From: Paracoccus caeni
Lineage (GTDB): Bacteria; Pseudomonadota; Alphaproteobacteria; Rhodobacterales; Rhodobacteraceae
Direction: 5' to 3'
Assembly (NCBI RefSeq): GCF_016629665.1
Contig: NZ_JAEPRQ010000005.1
Span: 167,666-231,665 of the forward strand
DNA: 64,000 bases
The notes below the pieces were generated by a model. The model searched no databases and was not told the DNA's origin. It was given only the letters and a program-made list of their open reading frames with translations. This document shows positions 62,345-64,000 of this stretch, in pieces. The translations under genes were made by a program, and so were the position numbers. Each line of letters begins with the position of its first letter. Position 1 is the first letter of the stretch.

Positions 62345-63544
62345 ATGCGCAAGTTTCTGCTGTCGACCGCTGCGGTCGGCCTCATCGCCGTGCCCGCCGT
62401 CGCAGAAGTGTCGGACGGCAAAGTAAAAATCGGCATTCTGAACGATCAATCCGGCGTCTATGCCGATTTCGGCGGCAAATATTCCTTCGAGGCCGCCAAG
62501 ATGGCTGTCGAGGATTTCGGCGGCACCGTTCTGGACGCCCCGATCGAGGTGATCAGCGCCGATCACCAGAACAAGCCCGACGTGGCCTCGAATATCGCCC
62601 GGCAATGGTATGATACCGAGCAGGTCGATTCGATCATGGAACTGACCACCTCGTCGGTCGCGCTGGCCGTGCAGGCGCTGTCGGTCGAGGCGAAGAAGAT
62701 CACCCTGACGACCGGCGCCGCGACGACCGAACTGACCGGCCCGCAATGCTCGCCCTATGGGTTCCACTGGGCCTATGACACGCACGCTCTGGCCGTCGGC
62801 ACCGGCGGCGCGCTGGTGGAAGAGGGCGGCGATAGCTGGTATTTCCTGACCGCCGACTATGCCTTTGGCTATTCGCTGGAAGAGCAGACTTCGGCATTCG
62901 TCACCGAAAAGGGCGGCACTGTCCTGGGCGCTGTGCGGCATCCGCTGGCGACCACCGATTATTCCTCGTTCCTGCTGCAGGCACAGGCTTCGGGAGCGAA
63001 GGTGATCGGTCTGGCGAATGCCGGGATGGATACACAGAACGCGATCAAGCAGGCGTCGGAATTCGGCATCACCCAAGGCGGGCAGAAGCTGGCGGCGTTG
63101 CTGTTCACGCTGGCCGAGGTGCATGGTCTGGGCGCCGAAGCCGCGCAGGGCCTGAACCTGACCGAAAGCTTCTACTGGAACCGCAACGAGGCATCGGCTG
63201 AATTCGGCAATCGCTTCAAGGAACGCACCGGCGTCATGCCGAACATGATCCATGCGGCGACCTATTCTGGCGTGCTGCAATATCTGAAGGCGATCGAGGC
63301 CGCAGGCACCGATGAGACCGAGGCCGTTGCCGCCAAGATGCACGAAATGCCGGTGGATGACTTCTTCGCCAATGGCGCCTCTGTCGGGGCGAATGGTCGG
63401 CTGTTCTCGGATGTCTATCTGATGGAGGTGAAGGCCCCCGATCAGATCACCGAAGAGTGGGACTATTACAACGTCCTTGCCACGATCCCCGGCGATCAGG
63501 CCTATCTTGCGCCAGCCGATAGCGGCTGCCCGCTGGTTCAGTGA
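62345..63544 (+). CDS. ABC transporter substrate-binding protein, branched-chain amino acid/amide type
   Basis: A 399-residue periplasmic protein of the Leu/Ile/Val-binding family (Peripla_BP_6) with signal MRKFLLSTAAVGLIAVPAVA. Early blocks are KVKIGILNDQSGVYADFGG and SYEAA-like FEAAKMAVEDFGG. The ligand is unknown; members bind amino acids, urea, amides or aromatic acids. The ATG at 62345 has GGGAGG 5 nt upstream. It overlaps the ATPase gene by TGATG. Confidence 0.9.
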   Translation: MRKFLLSTAAVGLIAVPAVAEVSDGKVKIGILNDQSGVYADFGGKYSFEAAKMAVEDFGGTVLDAPIEVISADHQNKPDVASNIARQWYDTEQVDSIMELTTSSVALAVQALSVEAKKITLTTGAATTELTGPQCSPYGFHWAYDTHALAVGTGGALVEEGGDSWYFLTADYAFGYSLEEQTSAFVTEKGGTVLGAVRHPLATTDYSSFLLQAQASGAKVIGLANAGMDTQNAIKQASEFGITQGGQKLAALLFTLAEVHGLGAEAAQGLNLTESFYWNRNEASAEFGNRFKERTGVMPNMIHAATYSGVLQYLKAIEAAGTDETEAVAAKMHEMPVDDFFANGASVGANGRLFSDVYLMEVKAPDQITEEWDYYNVLATIPGDQAYLAPADSGCPLVQ

Positions 63545-64000
63545 TGGCTGTAGCTGCCGAAACGCAGTCCGAGCCTCGGGTGGTTTTGACCGCCCGGGGT
63601 CTGGGCAAGGACTTTGCCGGGTTCACGGCGGTCAACAATGTGGATCTGGATGTGCGTCACGCGCAGATCCACGCATTGATCGGGCCGAACGGGGCGGGCA
63701 AGACCACCGTCTTTAACCTGCTGACCAAGTTCCTGCCGCCGACCCGCGGCAGGATCGAGCTGTTGGGCAACGACATCACCCATACCGGCCCGGCCAAGGT
63801 CGCGCGGATGGGCTTGGTGCGCAGCTTTCAGATCTCGGCGGTGTTTCCGCATCTCAGCGTGCGCGAGAACGTCAAGGTTGCGCTGCAACGTCCTGCCGGG
63901 CTGGCCACGCAGTTCTGGCGGCCGCTTTCGGCGCTGGACCGGCTGAACGACCGGGCCGATGAATTGATCGACCGGCTGGGCCTTGGCACCTATCGCGACC
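63544..64000 (+). CDS. Branched-chain amino acid-type ABC ATPase, LivG-like (3' end outside window)
   Basis: The first ~152 codons of an ABC ATPase are visible before the window ends. Walker A IGPNGAGKTTVFNLLTKFLP and the LivG-type block RMGLVRSFQISAVFPHLSVRENV place it in the HAAT family. It is coupled to the binding-protein gene by a 1-nt overlap. Permease and LivF-like genes are expected beyond the edge. Confidence 0.92.
   Translation, partial: MAVAAETQSEPRVVLTARGLGKDFAGFTAVNNVDLDVRHAQIHALIGPNGAGKTTVFNLLTKFLPPTRGRIELLGNDITHTGPAKVARMGLVRSFQISAVFPHLSVRENVKVALQRPAGLATQFWRPLSALDRLNDRADELIDRLGLGTYRD

Overview
The window is a high-GC alphaproteobacterial chromosome segment. It looks like Rhodobacteraceae, most likely Paracoccus or a close relative. 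Grounds: an Entner-Doudoroff style glucose set, a short HisG that needs HisZ, a PIN protein of the Rhodobacter RSP_2648 type, a DUF1127 protein, and an alphaproteobacterial ectoine/5-hydroxyectoine catabolic cluster. Genes are densely packed and mostly joined by ATGA, GTGA or TGATG overlaps. I saw no rRNA, tRNA, CRISPR array, insertion sequence or prophage. The assignment rests on gene content, not on a marker tree.

Left part (1-20 kb): the 3' end of hisD, a UPF0262 gene and a low-molecular-weight phosphatase-like gene. A DMT exporter, a DUF1127 protein, a LysR regulator and a methyltransferase-TPR fusion follow. The glucose block has edd on one strand and zwf-pgl-pgi on the other, separated by an rRNA methyltransferase and a PIN protein. 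Both edd and zwf carry the same 14-bp palindrome inside their promoters. Then come a TetR regulator, an ABA4-like membrane pair, ftsY and the hisS-hisZ-hisG operon.

Middle (20-37.5 kb): eight genes on the minus strand, joined by seven 4-nt overlaps, have the composition and order of the Pseudomonas aeruginosa fpvGHJK-fpvCDEF operon, which removes iron from ferripyoverdine in the periplasm. A divergent TonB-dependent siderophore receptor gene stands beside them. No siderophore synthesis genes are visible, so scavenging of foreign siderophores is likely. Next are a LacI regulator, a Na/Pi-cotransporter-type protein, and an ABC importer with an inositol-monophosphatase-family enzyme. That importer would usually be called an iron transporter. 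However, its promoter has a good Pho box and its binding protein lacks the iron-binding tandem tyrosines, so I read it as a PhoB-controlled importer of phosphorylated sugars (AfuABC type).

Right part (37.5-64 kb): a malonate operon (matR, matC-matA-matB), thiC under a TPP riboswitch, a secreted rhodanese with a YeeE/YedE thiosulfate-type transporter, and an L,D-transpeptidase. A 13-kb ectoine/hydroxyectoine cluster (enuR-ehuABCD-eutABCDE-ssd-oxidoreductase-atf) follows on the minus strand. The asnC regulator gene usual in such clusters is absent from its normal place, and a flavodoxin-like oxidoreductase gene lies between ssd and atf. The window ends with a LysR regulator divergent from the start of a branched-chain-amino-acid-type ABC importer that is cut by the window edge.
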